A DNA stretch of 64,000 nucleotides, taken from the NCBI RefSeq assembly GCF_010728925.1, contig NZ_AP022608.1:5394001-5458000 (forward strand), written 5' to 3'. Position 1 is the first letter of the stretch. The number at the start of each line of letters is the position of its first letter. The DNA is from Mycolicibacterium gadium (GTDB lineage Bacteria > Actinomycetota > Actinomycetes > Mycobacteriales > Mycobacteriaceae). A model generated the notes under the pieces. That model saw nothing but the letters and a program-made list of their open reading frames with translations, made no database searches and had not been told where the DNA came from. Shown in pieces: positions 1 through 7,129 of this stretch. The position numbers and the translations under genes were made by a program.

Positions 1-153
1 GTCGGGCAGCAGCCGTTCGGTGGCTCACGGGCATCGGGAACCAACGACAAGGCAGGCTCGGCGCTTAATCTGTTGCGCTGGACGTCGGCCCGGTCGATCA
101 AGGAGACGTTCGCCCCCGCGACGAACCACACCTATCCCCACATGGAGGCGTGA
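1..153 (+). CDS. pruA: L-glutamate gamma-semialdehyde dehydrogenase, C-terminal end (partial)
   Basis: The first 50 codons of the window are open in frame 1 and end at TGA 151-153. They read VGQQPFGGSRASGTNDKAG, then NLLRWTSARSIKETF, which is the conserved C-terminal tail of P5C dehydrogenase (PruA/RocA), the enzyme that oxidises glutamate semialdehyde to glutamate in proline breakdown. The 5' part lies outside the window. Only one base separates its stop from the GTG start of pruB, so the two proline-catabolic enzymes form an operon, as at Rv1187-Rv1188 in M. tuberculosis. Confidence 0.9.
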   Translation, partial: VGQQPFGGSRASGTNDKAGSALNLLRWTSARSIKETFAPATNHTYPHMEA

Positions 154-154
154 C

Positions 155-1117
155 GTGGGTGTCTTCGAGCGGGTCGCGCGCCCGGCGATCATGGCCGTCA
201 GCCGGTCGGACGGATTGCGCCGCACAGCCGAGCGCCTGCCCGTCACTCGGCAGGTGGTGCGCCGCTTCGTACCCGGTGAGACGGTGAGGGATGCGCTGGA
301 CTCCGTTGCGCAGTTGCGGAATTCGGACCGCCTGGTGTCGATCGACTATCTCGGCGAGGACGTCACCGACGCCGACGCGGCGAATACCACCGTCGACGCC
401 TACCTTGCGTTGCTAGATGCGTTGGACCGTCGCGACGAGCCCACGGCGGCGGTGCGGCCGCTCGAGGTGTCGCTGAAGCTGTCGGCGCTGGGGCAGGCCT
501 TGCCCCGCGACGGCGAGAAGATCGCACTCGAGAACGCCCACACCATCTGTGAGCGGGCGCAGCGCGCTGGCGCGTGGGTGACCGTGGACGCCGAGGACCA
601 TTCGACGACGGACTCGACGCTGTCCATCGTCCGCGACCTGCGCACCGAATTCGGTTGGCTAGGAACGGTTTTGCAGGCGTACCTGCGGCGCACCGAGGCC
701 GATTGCAGGGAGTTCGCCGTTTCGGGAGCGCGAATTCGGCTGTGCAAGGGCGCCTACGACGAGCCCGCATCGGTGGCGTACCGCGATCGTGACGACGTCA
801 CCGCGTCCTATCTTGCGTGCCTGCGAGTGCTGATGGCTGGCGACGGCTATCCGATGGTCGCCTCACACGATCCTGCGATCATCGAGGCGGTTCCTGCGCT
901 GACGCGCGAGTTCAGCAGGGGCGTCGATGATTTCGAATATCAGATGCTGTACGGCATTCGTGACGCCGAGCAGCGCAGGATGGCCGCGGAAGGCAATCAC
1001 GTCCGGGTCTACGTGCCGTTCGGAACGCAGTGGTACGGCTACTTCGTGCGGCGACTGGCCGAGCGGCCCGCCAACCTGACGTTCTTTCTGCGTGCCCTGA
1101 CCGAACGCCGTCACTGA
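155..1117 (+). CDS. pruB: Proline dehydrogenase (monofunctional PruB)
   Basis: FAD-dependent oxidation of L-proline to pyrroline-5-carboxylate; 320 aa, the usual length of the actinobacterial monofunctional enzyme. The family blocks are visible: VSLKLSALG, RLCKGAYDEP, a VASHDP block, and near the C terminus the RRLAERPANLTFF substrate-binding signature. I start at GTG 155 because GGAGG lies at 144-148 and because homologues begin with the same FERVARPA-type N terminus; the open frame extends upstream only inside pruA coding sequence. The 3' end overlaps the convergent secreted-protein gene by 7 bases. Co-transcribed with pruA. Confidence 0.93.
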   Translation: MGVFERVARPAIMAVSRSDGLRRTAERLPVTRQVVRRFVPGETVRDALDSVAQLRNSDRLVSIDYLGEDVTDADAANTTVDAYLALLDALDRRDEPTAAVRPLEVSLKLSALGQALPRDGEKIALENAHTICERAQRAGAWVTVDAEDHSTTDSTLSIVRDLRTEFGWLGTVLQAYLRRTEADCREFAVSGARIRLCKGAYDEPASVAYRDRDDVTASYLACLRVLMAGDGYPMVASHDPAIIEAVPALTREFSRGVDDFEYQMLYGIRDAEQRRMAAEGNHVRVYVPFGTQWYGYFVRRLAERPANLTFFLRALTERRH

Positions 1118-1608
1118 GCGGGAAACGCCGCGACGTTCATGATGACGCTGCCGCCGCACGGTCCACCGTCGATATCGGTGCGCCAGACCCCGCGTAGCGA
1201 TCCATCGGCTTGCGGGGTGTAGTAGGCGACCGAATGCGCGGGGTTCCACTGCTTCGGCACACCTTCGCCCAGATAGCAATCCCACTGCCAGTCGTAGACG
1301 TGCACCCACCGGGTGCCGTCCCACGTGTAGCGGGGCGGTAACGGCAGCGTCGGATTCGCGGGCTTGGGGCCGCCGATGACGGTCGACACGCAGGCGCCCG
1401 TCGAACAGTCGGTGGAAAACAGGTAGACATCGCTGAAGTCGGGCTCGTGCTGGCGGGCGGCCATGCTGGTGCCGGTCTTCGTGGCCGCGTACCGCAGCAG
1501 CGAGAACTTGCCGTTCCAGATCTGGCCCGTGGCAAGCGCGTGCGGGGCGGTCACCAGGCTGCCCAGGACGACGGCGACGAGCACCGCGGTGAGCGTTCGC
1601 CTGGACAC
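1111..1608 (-). CDS. Conserved secreted protein, unknown function
   Basis: 165 aa with a classic signal peptide: RR near the N terminus, a hydrophobic stretch at about residues 8-20, and a predicted cut after AHALA near residue 27. The mature part has four cysteines (in STDCSTGAC, WDCYLG and GGPCGG), enough for two disulfides, and aromatic-rich blocks such as DWQWDCYLGEG and YTWDG. I do not recognise a named family; it looks like the small mycobacterial secreted beta-rich proteins. GTG 1608 lies exactly 7 nt after a TACCGT -10 hexamer (1621-1616), so the mRNA is probably leaderless. It ends tail to tail with pruB, overlapping by 7 bases. Confidence 0.75.
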   Translation of the reverse strand: MSRRTLTAVLVAVVLGSLVTAPHALATGQIWNGKFSLLRYAATKTGTSMAARQHEPDFSDVYLFSTDCSTGACVSTVIGGPKPANPTLPLPPRYTWDGTRWVHVYDWQWDCYLGEGVPKQWNPAHSVAYYTPQADGSLRGVWRTDIDGGPCGGSVIMNVAAFPAQ

Positions 1609-1658
1609 GACCGTGACGGTATCCGTGCACGCCCGACGGACGTCGACGGCGCGCCGCG

Positions 1659-2087
1659 CTAGTCGGTCACGCAGAACGAGTGGTGCTCGTGGGTGACCAC
1701 CCAGCGGCCGTCGCGCTTGCGCAGCCCTATCGTCAGCCTCAGCCGGTTGTCGGGGTTGGCCTCAAATTCCTCGGGCTTGCCGCATCGCAGCAGGGCCCAT
1801 GCGAACGCGACATCCCCGCCGGCTGTCACGTCGAGTTCTTCGATGTCGAATGACGCGCCCTGACTCTGAAACTCGAAGAACGGCGGCCAGGAGGCCCGGT
1901 ATTCGTCCATGCCGCGCACACCCCGGTACGGCGGTGGGACATCGAACATCACGATGTCCGAATCGTGTTCTGCCAGCACAGAATCAAGATCGCCCGAATG
2001 GACCGCCGCGGCCCAATCGGTGATCAGTTTGCGGATGGTCACCTCATCGCTCATACGGGGTAGACCAGTGGGCGGTTCAAAGCTCAT
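1659..2087 (-). CDS. SnoaL/SgcJ-like NTF2-fold protein
   Basis: 142 aa NTF2-like protein of the SgcJ/DUF4440 type. It shows the opening helix EVTIRKLITDWAAAVHSGDLD, the VMFDVPPPYRGVRG segment and the closing strands RLRLTIGLRKRDGRWVVTHEHHS; the ligand or reaction cannot be told from sequence. ATG 2087 overlaps the TGA of the upstream Nudix gene (ATGA), so translation is probably coupled and I keep this start. ATG 2054 is an alternative that would drop 11 residues. Forms a two-gene minus-strand operon with the Nudix hydrolase. Confidence 0.78.
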   Translation of the reverse strand: MSFEPPTGLPRMSDEVTIRKLITDWAAAVHSGDLDSVLAEHDSDIVMFDVPPPYRGVRGMDEYRASWPPFFEFQSQGASFDIEELDVTAGGDVAFAWALLRCGKPEEFEANPDNRLRLTIGLRKRDGRWVVTHEHHSFCVTD

Positions 2088-2632
2088 CGGGAAGCCGGCG
2101 TTTGCGACAACAGCAACAGCGCATACGCCGCGATGGACTGGGCGTCAGTGATGTCACCGTCGCGCATCATCCGCTCCACCTCGCTGCGGGCGAACCATGC
2201 ACTGCGCATGTCCTGTTCCTCGTGTTCACGATCATGTGCGCCTTCGGTGATACCCGTCGCATGAAACACCAGGCCACGCTGGCTGCTCATCCCCGGCGCG
2301 ACGTCGAGCTGACCGATGATCGTCATCGCCTCTGCACGCAGTCCGGTCTCCTCGCGCAGTTCCCGCGCGGCAAGCTCGAACGGCTCCGGATCGGTGTCGT
2401 CCTGCACTGTGCCCTGGGGGAACTCCCACCGCCGCATGCCCAACGGGTAGCGATACTGCTCGACCAGGTGGAGCCGATCACCCTCCTGCGCGATCACCAG
2501 CGCGTACGTCGGTTTGTCGACGACCGCGTATATACCGTCGCTGCCGTCGGGCCGACGGATATCGTCTTCGCGCAGCGAGAACCAGTTGTTCCGGTAGATC
2601 TGCCGCGAAGCAACTGTCTCGATGGAATCCAC
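2084..2632 (-). CDS. Nudix hydrolase
   Basis: 182 aa hydrolase of nucleoside-diphosphate-linked substrates, with an ADP-ribose pyrophosphatase-like layout. The Nudix box is visible as GTVQDDTD, then ELAARELREETGL; the REXREETGL half is canonical, but the first half has extra residues between the glycine and the helix. The WEFPQGT motif before the box is typical. GTG 2632 is chosen because the protein then starts DSIETVASRQIYRNNWFSLREDD, as in related enzymes; the frame stays open much further upstream but only as antisense of fadD36. Its start faces fadD36 with only 21 bp between the start codons. Confidence 0.83.
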   Translation of the reverse strand: MDSIETVASRQIYRNNWFSLREDDIRRPDGSDGIYAVVDKPTYALVIAQEGDRLHLVEQYRYPLGMRRWEFPQGTVQDDTDPEPFELAARELREETGLRAEAMTIIGQLDVAPGMSSQRGLVFHATGITEGAHDREHEEQDMRSAWFARSEVERMMRDGDITDAQSIAAYALLLLSQTPASR

Positions 2633-2653
2633 GCGCCCAGTATCCTCACGAAC
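2633..2653. promoter_or_regulatory. Divergent leaderless promoters with overlapping -10 elements (Nudix / fadD36)
   Basis: Only 21 bp separate the two divergent GTG codons. On the plus strand TATCCT (2641-2646) is followed by 7 nt and then GTG 2654. On the minus strand the hexamer GATACT (2644-2639) is followed by 6 nt and then GTG 2632. The two hexamers overlap at 2641-2644. There is no room for a Shine-Dalgarno sequence on either side. The plus-strand element matches the mycobacterial TANNNT consensus; the minus one keeps only the A at position 2 and T at position 6. Confidence 0.55.
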
Positions 2654-4060
2654 GTGCTGCTGTCCTCCCTGAACCCCGCGACAGTGGCGGCAGGTGCCGA
2701 CATCGGCGACGCCGTGCGCATCGACGAAGCGGTGCTGAGCCGTAGCGACCTGGTCGGCGCCGCGACCTCGGTCGCCGAGCGCGTAGCCGGTGCACACCGT
2801 GTCGCCGTGCTCGCGACCCCGACCGCCACGACCGTGCTGGCGGTGACGGGCTGCCTGATCGCCGGGGTGCCCGTGGTCCCGGTGCCCGCCGATGTCGGCG
2901 CCGCCGAACGCACACACATCCTCACCGACTCCGGAGCGCAGGCATGGCTGGGGGAGAAGCCGTCGGACACCGGCGGGCTGCAACACGTTCCCGTGCGGAT
3001 ACACGCACGGTCGTGGCACCGCTACGCAGAACCGCACCCCGACGCGACGGCGCTGATCATCTACACGTCGGGCACCACGGGCCCGCCCAAGGGAGTGGTC
3101 CTGAGCCGGCGCGCGGTCGCCGCGGACATCGACGCGCTGGCGCAGGCCTGGCAGTGGACGCCCGAGGACACCTTGGTGCATGGACTGCCGCTCTACCACG
3201 TGCACGGCTTGGTGCTCGGTCTGCTCGGTTCGCTGCGCATCGGAAATCGGTTCGTACACACCGGAAAGCCGAAACCCGACCTCTACGCCGCCGCTGGCGG
3301 GTCGCTGTACTTCGCCGTGCCGACCGTGTGGTCGCGGATTGCTGAGGACTCCGCTGCGGCAGCAGCGCTGACATCCGCCCGCCTGCTGGTTTCCGGCAGC
3401 GCGCCCCTCCCGGTGCCCGTGTTCGAACGGCTCGCCGAACTGACCGGGCACCGACCCATCGAACGCTACGGGTCCACCGAGTCGCTGATCACGATCAGCA
3501 CGCGCGCCGACGGTGAGCGTCGGCCCGGGTGGGTGGGCCTGCCGCTGACGGGAATCGAAACGCGGCTACTCGACGAGTCCGGTGCTGCGGTGGCGCATGA
3601 CGGTGAAACCATTGGACGACTTCATCTTCGGGGTGCCACATTGTTCGACGGTTACCTCAATCGTCCCGACGCGACCGCCGAGGTCTTGGACGCCGACGGC
3701 TGGTATCACACCGGCGACGTTGCGGCCGTCGACGCCGACGGGATGCACCGGATCGTCGGCCGCGAGTCGGTCGACCTGATCAAGACCGGCGGCTTTCGGG
3801 TGGGTGCCGGGGAGATCGAGACGGCGTTGCTCGGGCATGCCGGCGTGACGGAAGCCGCGGTGGTGGGTGTCCCGGACGACGATCTCGGCCAGCGAATCGT
3901 CGCGTTCGTCGTCGGCGATGCGGATCCGCAGGCGCTCATCAACTTTGTCGCCCAGGAGCTTTCGGTGCACAAGCGGCCGCGGGAGGTGCGGGTCGTCGAG
4001 AGCCTCCCGCGCAACGCCATGGGGAAGGTGTTGAAGAAGGAGTTGGCGCAATGGGCCTGA
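2654..4060 (+). CDS. fadD36: Fatty-acyl-CoA/AMP ligase FadD36
   Basis: 468 aa ANL-superfamily acyl-CoA synthetase; activates a carboxylic acid with ATP to an acyl-adenylate and then the CoA thioester. Motifs: P-loop-like IIYTSGTTGPPKGVV at about residues 135-149, ERYGSTE, YHTGD, and the C-terminal lysine in NAMGKVLKKEL. Short for the FadD class but the same size as Rv1193. The native acyl substrate is not deducible. GTG 2654 is chosen because it gives LLSSLNPATVAAG, the conserved N terminus, and fits leaderless initiation. The 3' end overlaps the next gene by 10 bases. Confidence 0.92.
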   Translation: MLLSSLNPATVAAGADIGDAVRIDEAVLSRSDLVGAATSVAERVAGAHRVAVLATPTATTVLAVTGCLIAGVPVVPVPADVGAAERTHILTDSGAQAWLGEKPSDTGGLQHVPVRIHARSWHRYAEPHPDATALIIYTSGTTGPPKGVVLSRRAVAADIDALAQAWQWTPEDTLVHGLPLYHVHGLVLGLLGSLRIGNRFVHTGKPKPDLYAAAGGSLYFAVPTVWSRIAEDSAAAAALTSARLLVSGSAPLPVPVFERLAELTGHRPIERYGSTESLITISTRADGERRPGWVGLPLTGIETRLLDESGAAVAHDGETIGRLHLRGATLFDGYLNRPDATAEVLDADGWYHTGDVAAVDADGMHRIVGRESVDLIKTGGFRVGAGEIETALLGHAGVTEAAVVGVPDDDLGQRIVAFVVGDADPQALINFVAQELSVHKRPREVRVVESLPRNAMGKVLKKELAQWA

Positions 4061-4407
4061 GATTCGACGAGATCTGTATCGACGCCCGCGATGCCACCGC
4101 TCTGGGTCGCTGGTGGTCAGAGGTGCTGGACTGGCCGCACGACATCGACGAGGACGGCGACGTCGTGCTGCACGCACCTCCCGGTGCCGGAGTGAATTGG
4201 ATTTTCATCGCGGTTCCCGACGAGAAGGTGGTCAAGAACCGCATTCATCTCGACTTCCGTCCCGACGATCAGCAGGCTGAGGTGGATCGGGTGCTGGCCC
4301 TCGGCGCGCGACGGGTCGACGTGGGGCAGCGTGGCGACGAGAGCTGGGTAGTCCTGGCCGACCCGGAGGGCAACGAATTCTGTATCCTCGCTGCCTCAGA
4401 CGATTGA
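4051..4407 (+). CDS. VOC (glyoxalase-like) superfamily protein
   Basis: 118 aa, two beta-alpha-beta-beta-beta modules of the VOC/glyoxalase fold: RFDEICIDARDATALGRWWSEVLDW in the first and NRIHLDFRPDDQ through WVVLADPEGNEFCIL in the second. The DPEGNEFC ending is the common actinobacterial glyoxalase-like signature. Possible metal ligands are sparse, so the reaction is unknown. ATG 4051 lies inside the last codons of fadD36 (10 nt overlap), and its TGA overlaps the next start, so fadD36, this gene and the M15 peptidase are read as one unit. Confidence 0.82.
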   Translation: MGLRFDEICIDARDATALGRWWSEVLDWPHDIDEDGDVVLHAPPGAGVNWIFIAVPDEKVVKNRIHLDFRPDDQQAEVDRVLALGARRVDVGQRGDESWVVLADPEGNEFCILAASDD

Positions 4408-4982
4408 CCGTGCGGGCCTTCCGCGTGTCCGCGGCAGTGGGCGCGCTGATGCTGGCCACCTGTGCGACGGCGCACGCGCAACCGCCGCCACCGCCGGCGC
4501 CCGGTGACACCGGCGGATCGCTCGACATCGGAGCGGCGGCGATCGACACCTTCGGCGGCTGGCTGCCCGACGGAGTCACGCTGAGCCCCTTCGACGTGGC
4601 CAACCCCGTGGTCGGATTACTGGATTCCGCACTGCTGTCCGCCGTTCAGGACGCGGCGCGCAAGGCCGCGACCGAGAACGTCGATATCCGGATCAATTCA
4701 GGTTGGCGCACAAGGGGATTCCAGCAGCGCTTGTTCGACGACGGGGTGCGCACCTACGGGAGCGTCGACGCGGCGCGGCAGTTCGTCGCGTCGCCGGACA
4801 CGTCCAAACATGTCGAGGGCAAGGCCGTCGACATCGCCCCGGTGGAGGCCGACAAGTGGTTGATCGCCAACGGCAGGCAGTTCGGCCTGTGCCAGATCTA
4901 TGCCAATGAGATCTGGCATTTCGAACTGGCAACCGATGACCAGGGCCGCTGCCCGCCGCTGAAACCGAACGCGACGGGCTGA
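4404..4982 (+). CDS. Secreted M15-family (VanY-like) D-alanyl-D-alanine carboxypeptidase
   Basis: 192 aa secreted zinc peptidase-like protein. A signal peptide covers about residues 1-26 (hydrophobic AVGALMLATCATAHA), followed by a short proline-rich linker. The catalytic domain shows the two VanY zinc motifs: SKHVEGKAVDIAP (SxHxxGxAxD) and EIWHFEL (ExxH). The likely role is trimming peptidoglycan stem peptides outside the membrane. The start may be TTG 4404, whose TTGA overlaps the VOC stop, or GTG 4410 two codons later. It converges on dapD with a 2-base gap. Confidence 0.85.
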   Translation: MTVRAFRVSAAVGALMLATCATAHAQPPPPPAPGDTGGSLDIGAAAIDTFGGWLPDGVTLSPFDVANPVVGLLDSALLSAVQDAARKAATENVDIRINSGWRTRGFQQRLFDDGVRTYGSVDAARQFVASPDTSKHVEGKAVDIAPVEADKWLIANGRQFGLCQIYANEIWHFELATDDQGRCPPLKPNATG

Positions 4983-4984
4983 CC

Positions 4985-5929
4985 CTAGTTGGCGTGCAGG
5001 GCCTCGTTCAGCGTGATGCCGGTGCCGTCCCGTTTGACCACCTCGACGGCTCCGGTCACCGAATTGCGCCGGAAGAGCAGATTGTTGGCACCCGAGAGTT
5101 CGCGCGCCTTGACCGTCTGGCCGTCGGCGGTCTGCACCTTGGTGCCCGCGGTGACGTAGAGACCGGCCTCCACCACGCAGTCGTCGCCCAGTGAGATACC
5201 CAGCCCGGCATTCGCGCCGAGCAGGCAGCGCCGGCCCACCGAGATCACCTCGGTGCCGCCACCGGACAGCGTCCCCATGATGGACGCGCCACCGCCGACG
5301 TCGGAGCCGTCATCGACGACGACGCCTGCCGAGATACGCCCCTCCACCATCGAATTGCCCAACGTTCCCGCGTTGTAGTTGACGAAGCCCTCATGCATGA
5401 CCGTGGTCCCCGACGCCAGGTGCGCACCGAGACGCACTCGGTCGGCGTCGGCGATGCGCACGCCCGCAGGGAGCACATAGTCGACCATGCGGGGGAACTT
5501 GTCGACGCCGTACACGGTGACGTGACCGCGCTTACGCAGCCGGGCCCGCACGATCTCGAAACCATCGACAGCGCAGGGCCCGTGATTGGTCCACACCACG
5601 TTGGTCAGCAGGCCGAAGAAGCCGTCGGCGTTCAGTCCGCGTGGCGGCACCAGCCGATGGGAGAGCAGGTGCAACCGCAGATACACGTCGTAGGCGTCGG
5701 CGGCCTCGTCGTCCAGCGACGAGATGGTGGTGCGGACGGCCACGATCTCGACGCCACGGTCCTCGTCGTGCCCGGTCAGTGCGCCCAGCTCTTCCGGAAT
5801 CTCGGCGATCGACAACCGGGTCGTGCCGGCGGGGCCGTCAGCGCCCAGTTCCGGCCCCGGGAACCAGGTGTCCAGCACTGTTCCGTCGGCCGCGATCGTC
5901 GCCAGGCCTATACCTGCAGCAGAAGTCAC
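4985..5929 (-). CDS. dapD: Tetrahydrodipicolinate N-succinyltransferase
   Basis: 314 aa; transfers succinyl from succinyl-CoA to tetrahydrodipicolinate in the DAP/lysine pathway that supplies peptidoglycan. The N-terminal domain is followed by a left-handed beta-helix with hexapeptide-like repeats ([15 protein letters not shown], then [13 protein letters not shown] and [14 protein letters not shown]). It ends in the family tail LNEALHAN, as in Rv1201c. GTG 5929 is chosen over the much longer open frame because it matches the known N terminus ([21 protein letters not shown]) and lies 7 nt after a TAGTCT -10. Divergent from dapE, its pathway partner. Confidence 0.96.
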   Translation of the reverse strand: MTSAAGIGLATIAADGTVLDTWFPGPELGADGPAGTTRLSIAEIPEELGALTGHDEDRGVEIVAVRTTISSLDDEAADAYDVYLRLHLLSHRLVPPRGLNADGFFGLLTNVVWTNHGPCAVDGFEIVRARLRKRGHVTVYGVDKFPRMVDYVLPAGVRIADADRVRLGAHLASGTTVMHEGFVNYNAGTLGNSMVEGRISAGVVVDDGSDVGGGASIMGTLSGGGTEVISVGRRCLLGANAGLGISLGDDCVVEAGLYVTAGTKVQTADGQTVKARELSGANNLLFRRNSVTGAVEVVKRDGTGITLNEALHAN

Positions 5930-5953
5930 GCCGCTCAGACTAACGTCAAGCAG
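5930..5953. promoter_or_regulatory. Bidirectional leaderless promoter dapD/dapE sharing one TA step
   Basis: Only 24 bp lie between the two GTG starts. The minus -10 TAGTCT (5942-5937) is 7 nt from GTG 5929; the plus -10 TAACGT (5941-5946) is 7 nt from GTG 5954. Both use the same TA dinucleotide at 5941-5942, giving the symmetric decamer AGACTAACGT (ANNNTANNNT). Both mRNAs would start at the GTG. RNA polymerase could open this site in either orientation but not both at once, which would tie the expression of the two lysine-pathway genes together. Confidence 0.65.
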
Positions 5954-7021
5954 GTGGCCCTCGATCTGCACGGCGACCCGATCGCCCTGACCGCGGCGCT
6001 GGTGGACATTCCCAGCGAATCGCGTAGCGAGCGCCGCATCGCCGATGAGATCGAAGCCGCGCTGCGCGAGCAGACGACCGGATTCGAGGTCGTGCGCAAC
6101 GCCGACGCCGTGCTCGCGCGCACCAACCTGGGCCGGCCGTCGCGCGTGCTGCTCGCCGGCCACATCGATACCGTGCCCGCCGCCGACAACCTGCCCAGCC
6201 GGATGACCGACGGCCAACTGCACGGCTGTGGCACGTCGGACATGAAATCCGGGGACGCCGTCTTCCTGCACCTGGCCGCGACGGTCACCGAGCCCCAGCA
6301 CGACATCACGCTCGTGATGTACGACTGCGAAGAGATCGAGGCGGCGGCCAACGGTCTCGGCCGCATCGAACGCGAGCTGCCCGACTGGTTGCAGGCCGAC
6401 GTGGCGATCCTCGGCGAGCCCTCCGGTGGGTATATCGAGGCCGGCTGCCAGGGCACGCTGCGCGTCGTGGTGCGAGCCACGGGCACCCGTGCACACTCGG
6501 CGCGATCCTGGTTGGGCGACAACGCAATCCACAAGATCGGTGCTGTCCTGGACCGGCTTTCGTCCTATCGGGCGCGCAACGTCGACATCGATGGCTGCAC
6601 GTATCGCGAGGGTTTGTCGGCGGTGCGCATCGACGGCGGGATCGCGGGCAACGTCATCCCCGACGCCGCTTCGGTGACGGTCAACTTCCGGTTCGCCCCC
6701 GACCGCAGCGTCCCCGAGGCCGCCGCGCATGTGGACGAGGTGTTCGACGGGCTCGACGTCGAAATCGAGTTGACCGACTCGGCCGGCGGAGCACTACCGG
6801 GTCTGACGGCGCCCGCCGCCGCGGCGCTGGTGGATGCCGCCGGTGGACAGGTGCGGGCGAAGTACGGCTGGACCGACGTCGCGCGGTTCGCGGCGCTCGG
6901 CATCCCCGCCGTCAATTACGGACCCGGCGATCCGAACCTTGCCCACCGGGTCGACGAGCGCGTCGACACCGCAGCCATCACCGCGGCCACCGACATGCTA
7001 CGGAGATATTTAACCGGTTGA
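5954..7021 (+). CDS. dapE: N-succinyl-L,L-diaminopimelate desuccinylase
   Basis: 355 aa M20 metallopeptidase-type enzyme that removes succinate from N-succinyl-LL-DAP. Metal and catalytic motifs are in order: [10 protein letters not shown] (His, Asp), [10 protein letters not shown] (bridging Asp), MYDCEEIEA (general base and ligand Glu), and the distal His in [13 protein letters not shown] 5954 gives [22 protein letters not shown], the conserved start, and lies 7 nt after TAACGT, so leaderless translation is likely. Acts in the step after DapD and DapC in the succinylase branch. Confidence 0.96.
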   Translation: MALDLHGDPIALTAALVDIPSESRSERRIADEIEAALREQTTGFEVVRNADAVLARTNLGRPSRVLLAGHIDTVPAADNLPSRMTDGQLHGCGTSDMKSGDAVFLHLAATVTEPQHDITLVMYDCEEIEAAANGLGRIERELPDWLQADVAILGEPSGGYIEAGCQGTLRVVVRATGTRAHSARSWLGDNAIHKIGAVLDRLSSYRARNVDIDGCTYREGLSAVRIDGGIAGNVIPDAASVTVNFRFAPDRSVPEAAAHVDEVFDGLDVEIELTDSAGGALPGLTAPAAAALVDAAGGQVRAKYGWTDVARFAALGIPAVNYGPGDPNLAHRVDERVDTAAITAATDMLRRYLTG

Positions 7022-7129
7022 CACCGATCCGTACGCTGGAACCATGCGGTGAGACAACGACTCCGGTGTCCGACGCCGGCTGAGCCGGCAATCCGATTCA
7101 CGTCGTTCTTGTCACGAGAGATCTCTCGC
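7022..7129 (+). promoter_or_regulatory. Structured leader of the ABC-F gene
   Basis: The 108-nt gap before the ABC-F gene holds four ordered elements: a TACGCT -10 (7032-7037); a two-codon ORF ATG-CGG-TGA (7044-7052) placed 6 nt after it; a hairpin GCCGGC-TGA-GCCGGC (7075-7089); and a perfect 14-bp palindrome CGAGAGATCTCTCG (7115-7128) ending one base before ATG 7130. The palindrome contains the only purine-rich ribosome-binding stretch, so it could hide the binding site. This layout resembles translational or transcriptional attenuation leaders of antibiotic-response ABC-F genes; that function is inferred. Confidence 0.5.
7044..7052 (+). other. Two-codon leader ORF (Met-Arg-stop)
   Basis: ATG CGG TGA lies exactly 6 nt downstream of the TACGCT hexamer, so an mRNA starting there would begin with this start codon. 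A ribosome initiating here would stop almost at once, 77 nt before the ABC-F start. Whether it is translated is unknown. Confidence 0.35.

Noticed and set aside
2633..3451. Upstream extension of the Nudix protein by 273 codons
   Set aside because: It runs antisense through fadD36 and has shadow composition.
5930..6730. Upstream extension of dapD by 267 codons
   Set aside because: The extension is antisense to dapE and unlike any DapD N terminus; GTG 5929 fits both homology and promoter geometry.
7018..7023. TTGACA as -35 of the ABC-F promoter
   Set aside because: It is only 8 bp from TACGCT, far from the usual 16-19 bp, and a -10 at proper spacing is not present.
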